Shown piece by piece: positions 1 through 7,147 of a DNA stretch of 42,592 nucleotides. The notes below the pieces were generated by a model. The model had not been told where the DNA came from. It was given only the letters and a program-made list of their open reading frames with translations, and ran no database searches. Origin of the DNA: Fuerstiella sp. (GTDB lineage: Bacteria; Planctomycetota; Planctomycetia; Planctomycetales; Planctomycetaceae); contig JAKVAY010000069.1 of the NCBI GenBank assembly GCA_022447185.1, positions 1 through 42,592 of the forward strand. The letters are read 5' to 3'. Made by a program: the position numbers and the translations under genes. Each line of letters begins with the position of its first letter. Within the stretch, counting starts at the first letter, position 1.

Positions 1-2
1 AC

Positions 3-1115
3 GGCTGTACGCTCGCAGACGTGGTTGACGAGCTCACTGCCAAATTAAGTGAACTCGACAGCACCACAACCCGCCGATTTGCAGGAGCGGCAGTCTCGGA
101 TTTGTGGAGTCTCGCTGACCAGCCGATTGAATGGCTGGTTGACGGCGTCTTCTCAGCGGGACAGCCGACGATCTTTGGCGCTAAACAAAAGGCGTTGAAA
201 ACAACGCTGCTATCAGATTTGGCCGTGTGCCTCGCAACTGGTTGGCCGTGGTTACGCAAATTCGAAGTGCCAAAAAAACGACGTGTGCTGATGATCGTCG
301 GCGAAGCGTCGGAAGGCGCTGCTATCCGAAAAATCCGGCGTGCCGCTGCGTCTTTGAATTTGCGTGCGGAGGACTTCAATGATCAACTCCGAATCGAAGC
401 GGTCAATTTTCCGACGTTGCCATCAACTGCGGACTGTGCGGCCGTTCAACGAGTAATCAAGGAACACACGATTGAAGTCGTGATTCTCGATCCGTTGTAC
501 ATGGGGCTCCAGGGGGTGAACACGACAAACCTGACTGAAGTGGGGCCTGCGATGCGCCAGTTCATGCAGAGCTGTTATCCGGCCAGCGTCGTCATCGCCC
601 ACCACATCAAAAAATCTGCGTCCTTTGACGACGCGCCGAATTTGGAAGATTTGAGCCAAGCCGGTATCGCCGAGTTCGCTGGCAATTACTGGCTGATGGG
701 GCGGATGGGCGAGTATCAAGGTGACGGCAAACACACACTCGCTGTTCGGTACGGCGGACGTGATGAACAGTTCGGCTTGCTGAAACTGGATTTCGACGAA
801 CAGAAATGGACAGCGGATATCACCAGTTTGCTTGACCATCGTTCGCTTAAGTCCCAGCAGCGTGAAAACGAGCGAATCGGGAAGGTCATGCAGGACATCA
901 AAAGCTATCTGACCAGGAACGGCGGCCAGGCGTCGTGTGCAGCACTGGCGGAGGCAGCCGGAACCAAACCACGCCGAGAATCATTTCAAAGTGTTATAGA
1001 CGAGCTATGCAGCCACGGCGGATTCAAACGAGTAACAATGAAAACAGCGAACAATCGCACCTGTGAAGGGCTGAAAATCTTCAACGGACAAAACTCACCG
1101 GACAGTGTCCTTTGA
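3..1115 (+). CDS. Replication-type AAA ATPase (RepA/AAA_25-like), 5' partial
   Basis: The reading frame is open to the left edge, so the N-terminus is probably missing; a GTG at 21 is the first internal candidate start. Numbering from that GTG, a phosphate-binding loop of the form GAKQKALKTT lies at about residues 53-62. It is a Walker A variant with the last glycine replaced but the Lys-Thr kept. A Walker B strand ending VVILDP lies near residue 155, and a VIAHHIKKS segment resembles the RecA/RadA-fold sensor loop. This matches the RecA-like hexameric helicase/ATPase family (RepA, AAA_25) that drives replication or mobilisation of plasmids, phages and integrative elements. The C-terminal roughly 80 residues look like a winged helix. 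It heads a same-strand run with the zinc-ribbon and coiled-coil genes, and with the integrase at 5839 it suggests an integrated element. ATPase fold confident; exact role inferred. Confidence 0.75.
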   Translation, partial: GCTLADVVDELTAKLSELDSTTTRRFAGAAVSDLWSLADQPIEWLVDGVFSAGQPTIFGAKQKALKTTLLSDLAVCLATGWPWLRKFEVPKKRRVLMIVGEASEGAAIRKIRRAAASLNLRAEDFNDQLRIEAVNFPTLPSTADCAAVQRVIKEHTIEVVILDPLYMGLQGVNTTNLTEVGPAMRQFMQSCYPASVVIAHHIKKSASFDDAPNLEDLSQAGIAEFAGNYWLMGRMGEYQGDGKHTLAVRYGGRDEQFGLLKLDFDEQKWTADITSLLDHRSLKSQQRENERIGKVMQDIKSYLTRNGGQASCAALAEAAGTKPRRESFQSVIDELCSHGGFKRVTMKTANNRTCEGLKIFNGQNSPDSVL

Positions 1116-1147
1116 CGCTGTCTTTTGTCTGTCGGGAAGTCCCAGCT

Positions 1148-1198
1148 CTCAGCAGCCGCGGACACCTCCTATAGGGAGTGTCCGCGGCTGCTGCTGAG
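1148..1198. terminator. Strong hairpin after the ATPase gene
   Basis: A 16-base arm at 1150-1165 is exactly complementary to 1178-1193, and the inner bases can pair further around a short AT-rich loop. It starts about 32 bases after the ATPase stop. No T run follows, so it could be a factor-dependent terminator, an attenuator between the ATPase and the zinc-ribbon gene, or a protein-binding palindrome. The structure is certain; the role is inferred. Confidence 0.55.
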
Positions 1199-1236
1199 AT
1201 TCTGGCAACGGACAACTGGAGCCGTGAAAAATAAAA

Positions 1237-1533
1237 ATGATGTGTCCCCAATGCGACAGTCCCACTCGCGTGTTGCGAACGAAAACCACCGGTTCCTCGG
1301 TTTTTCGTCGCAGAGAATGCACAAATTGCAGTAGCCGATTGACTACGCAAGAACAGCCCAAAACAAGCACTCCACCGCCCGCCGCTACATGTAGCGCCGC
1401 CCACGAATATTCTATCGCTTTACTGCTGCACAGTCTCGGAATTTCTACGCACCACGGCTTGAGAACTCTCGCTGCCAGCTTGTCTATGATCGAAAATGAA
1501 GCCGAACACGAAACTCCTTCGCTGGATCAATAA
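1237..1533 (+). CDS. Small NrdR-like zinc-ribbon protein
   Basis: A 98-residue protein that begins MMCPQC and has a second CTNC pair near residue 28, separated by a basic stretch containing FRRRE and followed by RLTTQE. This closely resembles the N-terminal zinc ribbon of the NrdR repressor, whose ribbon has CPxC, an RRRECxxC segment and a FTTYE-like end. NrdR continues into an ATP-cone domain; here the rest is a short low-complexity tail with no ATP cone. It is therefore probably a stand-alone DNA- or RNA-binding zinc ribbon, as found in phage and plasmid accessory genes. Its stop is 2 bases before the next start, which suggests translational coupling. Zinc ribbon confident; target unknown. 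Confidence 0.6.
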   Translation: MMCPQCDSPTRVLRTKTTGSSVFRRRECTNCSSRLTTQEQPKTSTPPPAATCSAAHEYSIALLLHSLGISTHHGLRTLAASLSMIENEAEHETPSLDQ

Positions 1534-1535
1534 TC

Positions 1536-2324
1536 GTGCTGACAGCAAAGCAAATTACCACTATCACTAAACAAAATCGCGATTTGCACGCGGCTGCCGA
1601 TGCCGTCTTGATGAAAGCTGCGGACGGAGCCACGTTGTCAGCCGCCGAGATCACATTGTTGCGGTCGTGCGGAATCGTCACCGCCGGTGAAGTCGATCGG
1701 GAGGTTGGCCGCCTACGGGGCATTAAAACACATCAACGGGTCGCCGGAACCGCAGCTGAGCGAGAATCTCTCGCCGCCGACATCGCGGAAGCAGAAGCGA
1801 TAAAGGCGGAAGAACTTCCGAAACTTCGTGCCGAACTCGAGAGCGTCGTTTCCTCGATACAGACAAAAATCGATTCACTCGAAAGCGCCGTCGATGGTCC
1901 CACCAAAAAACTCGACCAGATGGAGAAACACCTTCAGCAATTGCGGCAAATCAGGATGCTGCCCGGATTCGTCCAAGACGAATTTTCGGCCCGCAAGAAT
2001 CATGTTGCAAAACAATTTGCTGATTTGGGGCAGGCTGGCAGCACACTTCAAACGATGCGGGCACGTCTGCAATTGGTTGAGGAGCTGGAATCGACCATTG
2101 GCAAGCGTGTCGATCGTCACAGCGATCCGGGACGATTCGCTGAATCACAGAAGCTTTGGAACGACTCGAATGATGCGATCGTATGTCAGCAAAAACTTTC
2201 AGCGCTGGAGACAGAATGCAAAACGGCTTTGAACGAAGCGGAGGATGTTGTCGCGTCGCGGCAACCAGAGTTCGACCGGTGTATGGCTGAAGTCGAGCTC
2301 ACAAAGGATTTTTACGTCATGTAA
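1536..2324 (+). CDS. Coiled-coil protein of the integrated element
   Basis: A 262-residue, highly charged protein starting with GTG 2 bases after the previous stop. From about residue 70 to the end it is rich in Ala, Glu, Leu, Lys and Gln with heptad-like spacing, so long coiled-coil helices are likely. No signal peptide, membrane segment or catalytic motif is visible. I do not recognise a family. The tight spacing with the zinc-ribbon gene places it in the same transcription unit as the ATPase, so a replication-accessory or structural role for the element is plausible but unproven. Confidence 0.6.
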   Translation: MLTAKQITTITKQNRDLHAAADAVLMKAADGATLSAAEITLLRSCGIVTAGEVDREVGRLRGIKTHQRVAGTAAERESLAADIAEAEAIKAEELPKLRAELESVVSSIQTKIDSLESAVDGPTKKLDQMEKHLQQLRQIRMLPGFVQDEFSARKNHVAKQFADLGQAGSTLQTMRARLQLVEELESTIGKRVDRHSDPGRFAESQKLWNDSNDAIVCQQKLSALETECKTALNEAEDVVASRQPEFDRCMAEVELTKDFYVM

Positions 2325-2333
2325 CCCGTTGTG

Positions 2334-2402
2334 CGATCGGCCACTAATGATCCTCTGGATCACGGGCCAGGTTAAGCTTTCACGTGGCCCGGTGGCCGAT
2401 CG
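2334..2402. other. Three-way-junction palindrome (structured RNA or DNA site)
   Basis: An 11-base outer stem pairs 2334-2344 with 2392-2402 perfectly. Inside it are two hairpins: 2349-2353 with 2357-2361 (5 bp, 3-base loop) and 2363-2369 with 2385-2391 (7 bp, 15-base loop containing a HindIII-like palindrome). The second hairpin abuts the outer stem with no unpaired base. The element sits 9 bases after the coiled-coil stop and about 145 bases before the next start. It is not tRNA-like in size and lacks integron attC core boxes. It could be a structured leader, an origin or transfer site, or a recombination site. The pairing is certain; the function is unknown. Confidence 0.6.
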
Positions 2403-2547
2403 TCCAGCTAACTCAGTGGGTCCTTTGTGGGCGAATGAAAGGCGCGAGGGTCCCTTCTCCTTGGATTTTTTTGTACGCATGGGTGCTGAACGGGCCGTTC
2501 CGTTCCGCATCGCTTTGCAAAACCCCGTTTATTTTGGGAGGGGCGAA

Positions 2548-2880
2548 ATGCGTGAAGAACGCTTGATCACGAGCGCGAAAGACTTCGGGCTGGTGGCCCG
2601 CGCCGTTTCTGAATTGTGGCCAGTACCGCTGGAAGTTCGAGCGAAAGCTGTCCACGAGCTGCAAGTGCTAGTCGAGCACGAGGACGCAAACATTCGGCTC
2701 CGGGCCATCGAACTGCTTAAAAAGATCAGCACGCACAACATCGCAGCCGCCAAAGGCATAACGCCGACGATGCCCCTTCAGCCAAGCGATGAATCACACG
2801 ACAACCTGCCCCTTGAAGAAGGACGGCAACGGAACGCTGCTAAACTCGATCAGCTGCGTCGCTTGAGCCGTCTCTCCTAA
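2548..2880 (+). CDS. Small helical hypothetical protein
   Basis: A 110-residue protein. The frame is open further upstream, into the end of the previous gene, but the ATG at 2548 is chosen because a strong ribosome-binding site (GGGAGG, 2536-2541) precedes it and the upstream translation overlaps the structured element. The sequence is predicted helical, with a HEAT-like stretch at about residues 24-60 (PLEVRAKAVHELQ, then ANIRLRAIELLKK), followed by a polar tail ending in Leu-Arg repeats. No known family recognised. It is the last gene of the left same-strand cluster. Confidence 0.6.
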   Translation: MREERLITSAKDFGLVARAVSELWPVPLEVRAKAVHELQVLVEHEDANIRLRAIELLKKISTHNIAAAKGITPTMPLQPSDESHDNLPLEEGRQRNAAKLDQLRRLSRLS

Positions 2881-2889
2881 CAAAGCGGG

Positions 2890-3303
2890 TCATTGCGTCT
2901 TCACTGGCTTCGTCTTCGGTGTAAACGCCGAATCACTATCCATCAGCAATTCAATCGTTTCAAAGGCTTCGTCTTCGGTGTATCCGGCATCCACTAATTC
3001 AAACCACAGGTCCACGAGGTCCTCACCTTCCTGGCCGCCAAACTCCAAAAAGGGCATATCGTCCAGGATGGCAGTAGACAATTTGTCGGGTTCGATTCCG
3101 TCGTAATCGTTGCAGTCCTGCCAAATAGCCCAGATGTAGTCAACGAAACAATGGTGGAGGTTCGGATGGTCATCGCCAGTGTTCGGCGAGTACAAACCTG
3201 CGTACAACTCTTCACTGACACCAGGTTGGGCTGCAGACACATTGTCGGCAGACAAAGCAGCGGTCAAAGCCAAGGTCAACGTTGCTGTGATGAAGCGTTT
3301 CAT
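2890..3303 (-). CDS. Secreted acidic hypothetical protein
   Basis: A 137-residue protein beginning MKRFITATLTLALTAALSA, a clear Sec signal peptide with likely cleavage after the Ala-rich region near residues 25-27. The frame is open upstream to 3390, but the signal peptide fixes the start at 3303. The mature part is acidic, with two Cys residues and a C-terminal helical part that could form an EF-hand-like or small acidic domain. No family recognised. It lies convergent to the helical gene at 2548, with only 9 bases between the stops, and divergent from the HEAT/LRR gene. Its exported nature differs from the replication-type genes to its left, so it looks like cargo. Confidence 0.55.
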   Translation of the reverse strand: MKRFITATLTLALTAALSADNVSAAQPGVSEELYAGLYSPNTGDDHPNLHHCFVDYIWAIWQDCNDYDGIEPDKLSTAILDDMPFLEFGGQEGEDLVDLWFELVDAGYTEDEAFETIELLMDSDSAFTPKTKPVKTQ

Positions 3304-3742
3304 GGGGTTTCTCTCTGAAGCGGAGGAAGTTGAGGTTCTCAGGAATGAACCTGCCTGCCGCATCAGCGAGTCGCCGAATTTCGAAAACAATCACCGGTTC
3401 GGCTGCTTTGCATTAAAACAACACGGCTGCCGCAAAATGTTGCAGCAAAATGCCGCATGGAAACTGCCACAGCAAAGAACACTCCTGTCAACGAAACAGC
3501 GGTCGTTGGTCTCGTAAACACGCGTCCGTACAACAGAACGGTCTCACAGTCGTTGCCGTCCCGGACGACATCGTCTAGCGTAACCTGCAATGGATATAGA
3601 CTTCGGGGCAGTGTTCATCGGGGCAGTGCTAAGCAGCGAATAAGTGAAGTTGAATGCCTCAGGTCAGGTGGCGGAGATCTATCCGGCACGGTCATCGTCA
3701 ACGTTTTTGTTTTATCGTTTATTGAGCCAGTAAGAGATCCAC
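3304..3742. other. Intergenic region between divergent genes
   Basis: This stretch separates the secreted acidic gene (minus) from the HEAT/LRR gene (plus) and must carry both promoters. I see no convincing coding signal and no promoter I would defend. The phrase CGGGGCAGTG occurs twice, near 3604 and 3618. Confidence 0.3.
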
Positions 3743-5446
3743 ATGTCGATTCTCACGGAATGTCAGGAGTGCTTCAAACAGTATCGGGTCCCTGACGACA
3801 AGGCCGGCCGAAAGTTTCGCTGCCGGGCATGCAATGCCTTTGTTCACGTACCCGATGGGTACGAGGATGAATACCAGGATGAATACGAAGAGGGGTCCTG
3901 GGGTGAGCAGGAAGCCCCAACCAGCCCCCCGCGGATGCCTGCATCGAAGAGCAGGCGTGCGGGCGGAGGCAGAAAGAAAACACGATCGAAGAAGTCCAAA
4001 TCCGGTGCGAACACGGGTCGGATAATCGGTATCGCTATCGGCGTGATCGCCGTGACTGTCATAGGCATCTTTAATTACAGCGTGTCTCAACACAATTACA
4101 TTCAGTCACAACTCGACAGGCCCGTTACAGATTTCACACAAGACGATGTCGGGATCCTGATCCAGGTCCTGGAAGGCGGTTTCGACGGGGACACATGCAT
4201 AAAGGCCATAAAAGCACTCGGACACATCGGCCCCGAAGCCAAAGACGCGGCGCCGGCACTGCTGCCATACGTTGGTATGTTCGGAATGAGTGGAGCATCG
4301 GCTCCTGATGAGGCACTGGCAGCCATCGGTCCGCCGGCGGTGCCTGGAATTATCAATGCACTGCAGAGCAACTCAGAAAGCCCTCATCGACTGGCCTGGA
4401 TTCTTGGAACAATCGGGCCGGAAGCAGCCGAGGCTGTGCCTGTGTTATGCGATACGCTGAAACAGAATCATTCCTCTGGACGTCGCAGGGCTGCATGGGC
4501 ACTTGGTCAGATCCATGCTGATTCGAAAACAGCAGTTCCCGCCCTTATCGCCGCGTTGAAGGACGAGGATGCCTCGGTCCGTCAGAATGCCGCTCAATCC
4601 CTGTATCGTTTTACTGACGTAAAGACTGACTCTGTCTCGGCGCTCGCTGCATTACTGAAGGACAAGGACCAAAAGACTCGTTCCATCGCTCAGGCTGCCC
4701 TGCTCATGCTGTCTGAAAAAGCCGATGACGAAAGTGTTCGGAAAGCCGCTGAGTCAGCGTTTGCCAAATCCGTTCGAAATCAAATTCGGAAAGCCGCTGA
4801 GTCAGCGTTTGCCAAATCCGTTCGAAATCAAATTCCGAGGATCCAGAATGATGATGCGAATACGGTTCAGCAAACGCCCGCCGCACCTGATGAATCCGGC
4901 ATAGAGACGTCCGTACAACAGACACCGAATCCGAGTATCCAGAGTGATGATGGAAATACGGTTCAGCAGACGCCCGCAGCCAAAGAACCGACCGTAGATG
5001 TCGGCAGCGTGAAGACACAGCTGGAAAAGCTGGGGGCCAAACTTGAGGTCAATGCCCAGGGCGCGATTGTTACAGTCGGCCTCTCCCGCACCCCAATCAC
5101 CGACGCGGGACTCGTGCATCTGAAGGGACTGACCAGTCTGCAGGAGCTCGGCCTCAGTTTCACCTCTATCACCGACGCGGGGCTCGTACATCTGAAGGGA
5201 CTGACCAGTCTGCAGACGCTCTACCTCTGGAACACCCAAATCACCGACGCGGGACTCGTGCATCTGAAGGGACTGACCAGTCTGCAGACGCTCGGCCTCA
5301 GTTTCACCTCGATCACCGACGCGGGGCTCGTGCATCTGAAGGGGCTGACCAGTCTGCAGAAGCTCGGCCTCTTCGGAACCAAAATCACCGACGCGGGAGT
5401 CGCCAAACTCCAGGAGGCATTGCCGAATTGTGAGATCGTTAAGTGA
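3743..5446 (+). CDS. Zinc-ribbon, membrane-anchored HEAT and LRR protein
   Basis: A 567-residue multidomain protein. Residues 1-35 form a zinc ribbon (Cys7, Cys10, Cys27, Cys30) of a type common at the N-terminus of planctomycete membrane proteins. An acidic then basic linker follows, and one membrane helix spans about residues 93-112. HEAT-type repeats cover about 125-320 (IGPEAKDAAPALLP, IHADSKTAVPALIAAL and similar). A low-complexity linker at about 330-410 has an exact internal duplication. From about 450 to the end lie 24-residue leucine-rich repeats with the core ITDAGLVHLKGLTSLQ. The predicted topology puts the zinc ribbon on one side and HEAT plus LRR on the other, suggesting a protein-interaction scaffold or sensor. 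It lies inside the selC-associated island. Architecture confident; partner unknown. Confidence 0.85.
   Translation: MSILTECQECFKQYRVPDDKAGRKFRCRACNAFVHVPDGYEDEYQDEYEEGSWGEQEAPTSPPRMPASKSRRAGGGRKKTRSKKSKSGANTGRIIGIAIGVIAVTVIGIFNYSVSQHNYIQSQLDRPVTDFTQDDVGILIQVLEGGFDGDTCIKAIKALGHIGPEAKDAAPALLPYVGMFGMSGASAPDEALAAIGPPAVPGIINALQSNSESPHRLAWILGTIGPEAAEAVPVLCDTLKQNHSSGRRRAAWALGQIHADSKTAVPALIAALKDEDASVRQNAAQSLYRFTDVKTDSVSALAALLKDKDQKTRSIAQAALLMLSEKADDESVRKAAESAFAKSVRNQIRKAAESAFAKSVRNQIPRIQNDDANTVQQTPAAPDESGIETSVQQTPNPSIQSDDGNTVQQTPAAKEPTVDVGSVKTQLEKLGAKLEVNAQGAIVTVGLSRTPITDAGLVHLKGLTSLQELGLSFTSITDAGLVHLKGLTSLQTLYLWNTQITDAGLVHLKGLTSLQTLGLSFTSITDAGLVHLKGLTSLQKLGLFGTKITDAGVAKLQEALPNCEIVK
4739..4834 (+). 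repeat. 48-bp perfect tandem duplication in the HEAT/LRR gene
   Basis: Positions 4739-4786 and 4787-4834 are identical. In the protein this duplicates a 16-residue segment (AESAFAKSVRNQI with flanks) in frame. Perfect identity points to a recent slippage or unequal-recombination event. Confidence 0.95.
5096..5446 (+). repeat. 72-bp leucine-rich-repeat DNA array
   Basis: Units begin at 5096, 5168, 5240, 5312 and 5384: four complete 72-base units and a partial fifth that ends the gene. Units 1 and 4 share a nearly identical hypervariable end, as do parts of 2 and 3. This indicates duplication and gene conversion between units. Each unit encodes one 24-residue LRR. Confidence 0.95.
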
Positions 5447-5838
5447 CCGCCCTACCAGACCTGCCAAAGGATCTTTCACCACACGGGGCGGAAGATGAGC
5501 AAGGATGAACGGGATGAGTATCGGTGAGTGATGATCTTCGAATTGTTGACCCCACAACACAATCTGCCTGGCGTTGGTTGAAAAACACACACCAACCCGG
5601 GAAATTACGGGAAGACGGTGAGCCGGAAGTTAGAGCTTCCGACTCACCTAACTGCCCGAACCTTGGATAGAAGGATCGAGAGCTGCCATGCAGTTTACTG
5701 AAACGCGATGCGCATTTCACCGGCCCGCTGCCGATCTCTTCCGCCCAGGTTTCCATTCCGCGATGACGCTGCGCGAAGTGGCGATCATGCGATTTCAAAC
5801 CACTCGCCAGGGACGGCACATCGAAAGGCTGACTCATC
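5447..5838. other. Intergenic region upstream of the integrase
   Basis: No gene is evident. A strong hairpin lies at 5617-5648. Any integrase promoter would be here, but I cannot assign one. Confidence 0.3.
5617..5648. terminator. Hairpin between the LRR gene and the integrase
   Basis: GGTGAG (5617-5622) pairs with CTCACC (5643-5648) and CGGAAG (5624-5629) pairs with CTTCCG (5636-5641). There is one 1x1 mismatch and a six-base loop. There is no T run. It may terminate the LRR transcript or bind a regulator upstream of the integrase. Confidence 0.4.
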
Positions 5839-7044
5839 ATGGCAAAACGAGCAAATGGCGAAGGCACAATCAGCAAGAGGAAGGACGGACGGTGGCAGGG
5901 TCTCGTGACAGTGGGACGGCATTCCCGCGGCAAGACTGTTCGAAAATGTGTCTACGGCAAGACTCAGCAGGAATGTCGCGAAAAAGTCGAACTACTGAAA
6001 CAACAGGCCGGTAAGAAACTCGATTTCAAACGCGCTTCGGATTCCCTGGCAGCGTACCTGCAACACTGGCTCGATAATGTGGTACGGCTGAACAAAGCGG
6101 CACGGACGCATGAAGAATACGATTTGGCATGTCGTCTCTACATCGTCCCATTCATTGGCCACAGGAAGTTGGCGAAACTATCGGCTGAGGATATGGAATC
6201 CTGGCAGGCAGCGATGGTTCGAAAAGGTCACACAAACAATCAGCGGCTGCGAGGAATTCGAATTCTGAGGAACGCGCTCAACCGCGCCGTGAAAAATCGG
6301 ATTATCGATATCAACCCTGTGCAGGTACTCGACATTCCAAAGGTCGAACGGCGAGAAGTGATTCCGCTGGAATTGGATCAGTGCAAGGATCTGTTTGCTG
6401 AATGCGAAAAACATCGCCTCGGCGATATCGTCCCGTTGGCCGTCCTGACGGGTTTAAGACTGGGGGAATTACTGGCGCTCGAGTGGTCCGACGTGAATCT
6501 GTCGGAAGGCGTGTTGTCGGTACGCAGGACATTGCAGGAATTGAAATCCGGCAAATCTGTGAAGGCACCCAAAAGCAAAGCTGGACGACGGGCGGTCAAT
6601 CTGGACTCACTGGCAGTGCAGGCACTAAAGAACCGGCGCCGGAAGGCAATCAAGGAAGGCTGCCATCCGGATCATGTTCCGATCGTGTTCCCGAACACCC
6701 TCGGGAAACATCAATTCCGGGGTGAACTCACGCGACAAACGTGGTATCCAATCCGAACAGCGGCGGACCTTCCGAAGTCTGTCCGGTTCCACGACCTGAG
6801 GCATTCACACGCAAGTCTGATGATTGCCGCCGGCATTCACTTGAAAGTGATTCAGGCGCGTTTAGGACACTCAACGTTCGAACTAACAGCGAACACCTAC
6901 AGCCACTTGTTGCAGGGGGCTCAAGCAGACGCTGCCGAACGGGTGGGACGACTGTTCGTTGACGCTGACACCGAGCTGGTTGATGTCAAAGTTGATGTCA
7001 AAACGGAATCTGGCGGCGAATGGAAAACAGCTGACGTGACGTAA
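5839..7044 (+). CDS. Tyrosine recombinase / integrase of the selC-linked island
   Basis: A 401-residue phage-type site-specific recombinase. It carries an N-terminal AP2-like arm-binding region (GEGTISKRKDGRWQG at about residues 7-21), a SAM-like core-binding domain (about 65-160) and a catalytic domain. All catalytic residues are visible: Arg207 in TGLRLGE, a Lys in the PKSKAGRR loop (245-247), the HxxR of HDLRH (His318, Arg321), His344 in LGHS and the nucleophile Tyr354 in NTYSHL. The length is normal for this family. It points towards and ends 10 bases from the 3' end of the selenocysteine tRNA gene, which is therefore the likely attachment site. It catalyses integration and excision of the element lying to its left. 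Very confident in family; attachment site inferred from position. Confidence 0.95.
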   Translation: MAKRANGEGTISKRKDGRWQGLVTVGRHSRGKTVRKCVYGKTQQECREKVELLKQQAGKKLDFKRASDSLAAYLQHWLDNVVRLNKAARTHEEYDLACRLYIVPFIGHRKLAKLSAEDMESWQAAMVRKGHTNNQRLRGIRILRNALNRAVKNRIIDINPVQVLDIPKVERREVIPLELDQCKDLFAECEKHRLGDIVPLAVLTGLRLGELLALEWSDVNLSEGVLSVRRTLQELKSGKSVKAPKSKAGRRAVNLDSLAVQALKNRRRKAIKEGCHPDHVPIVFPNTLGKHQFRGELTRQTWYPIRTAADLPKSVRFHDLRHSHASLMIAAGIHLKVIQARLGHSTFELTANTYSHLLQGAQADAAERVGRLFVDADTELVDVKVDVKTESGGEWKTADVT

Positions 7045-7075
7045 AGTCAAAGAGCGGAAGCGGATGGGAATCGAA
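7045..7075. other. Probable attachment junction at the 3' end of selC
   Basis: The integrase stop is immediately followed by the 3' end of the tRNA-Sec gene (3' end at 7055). Tyrosine recombinases commonly use the tRNA 3' half as attB and regenerate it upon insertion. I found no second copy of the tRNA 3' end elsewhere in 1-5838, so the other junction is probably left of the window. The exact core cannot be fixed from one junction. Confidence 0.5.
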
Positions 7076-7147
7076 CCCACCAGACCAGGCAAGCTGATCT
7101 CACCGGTTTTGAAGACCGGGACGGACACCAGTACCGCAAACGCTTCC
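7055..7147 (-). tRNA. selC: tRNA-Sec (anticodon TCA)
   Basis: A 93-base tRNA on the minus strand. The acceptor GGAAGCG pairs with CGCTTCC and the discriminator is G. The anticodon arm CCGGT-CTTCAAA-ACCGG has anticodon TCA at 7110-7112. A long variable arm has a 7-bp stem (AGATCAG with CTGGTCT), and the T arm contains GGTTCGATTCC. The long extra arm, the CTTCAAA loop and the GG start are features of bacterial tRNA-Sec, which delivers selenocysteine to UGA codons. The base after the 7-bp acceptor stem (T) faces C, so the acceptor plus T stack reads as 7+6 rather than the usual 8+5. The D stem needs one bulged U. CCA is not encoded. The integrase abuts the 3' end. Confidence 0.92.

Noticed and set aside
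2334..2402. Integron attC site
   Set aside because: The inverse core and core boxes (RYYYAAC and GTTRRRY) are absent and no integron integrase is present.
2245..2547. N-terminal extension of the small helical protein
   Set aside because: The open frame upstream of 2548 runs through the three-way junction and the previous gene; the strong GGGAGG box supports the start at 2548.
4739..5446. CRISPR array
   Set aside because: The repeats are contiguous, in frame and encode LRR or linker segments; there are no spacers.
4802..5590. A 262-codon minus-strand open frame with repeated blocks
   Set aside because: It is the antisense of the LRR DNA repeats, so its repeats only mirror the real gene.
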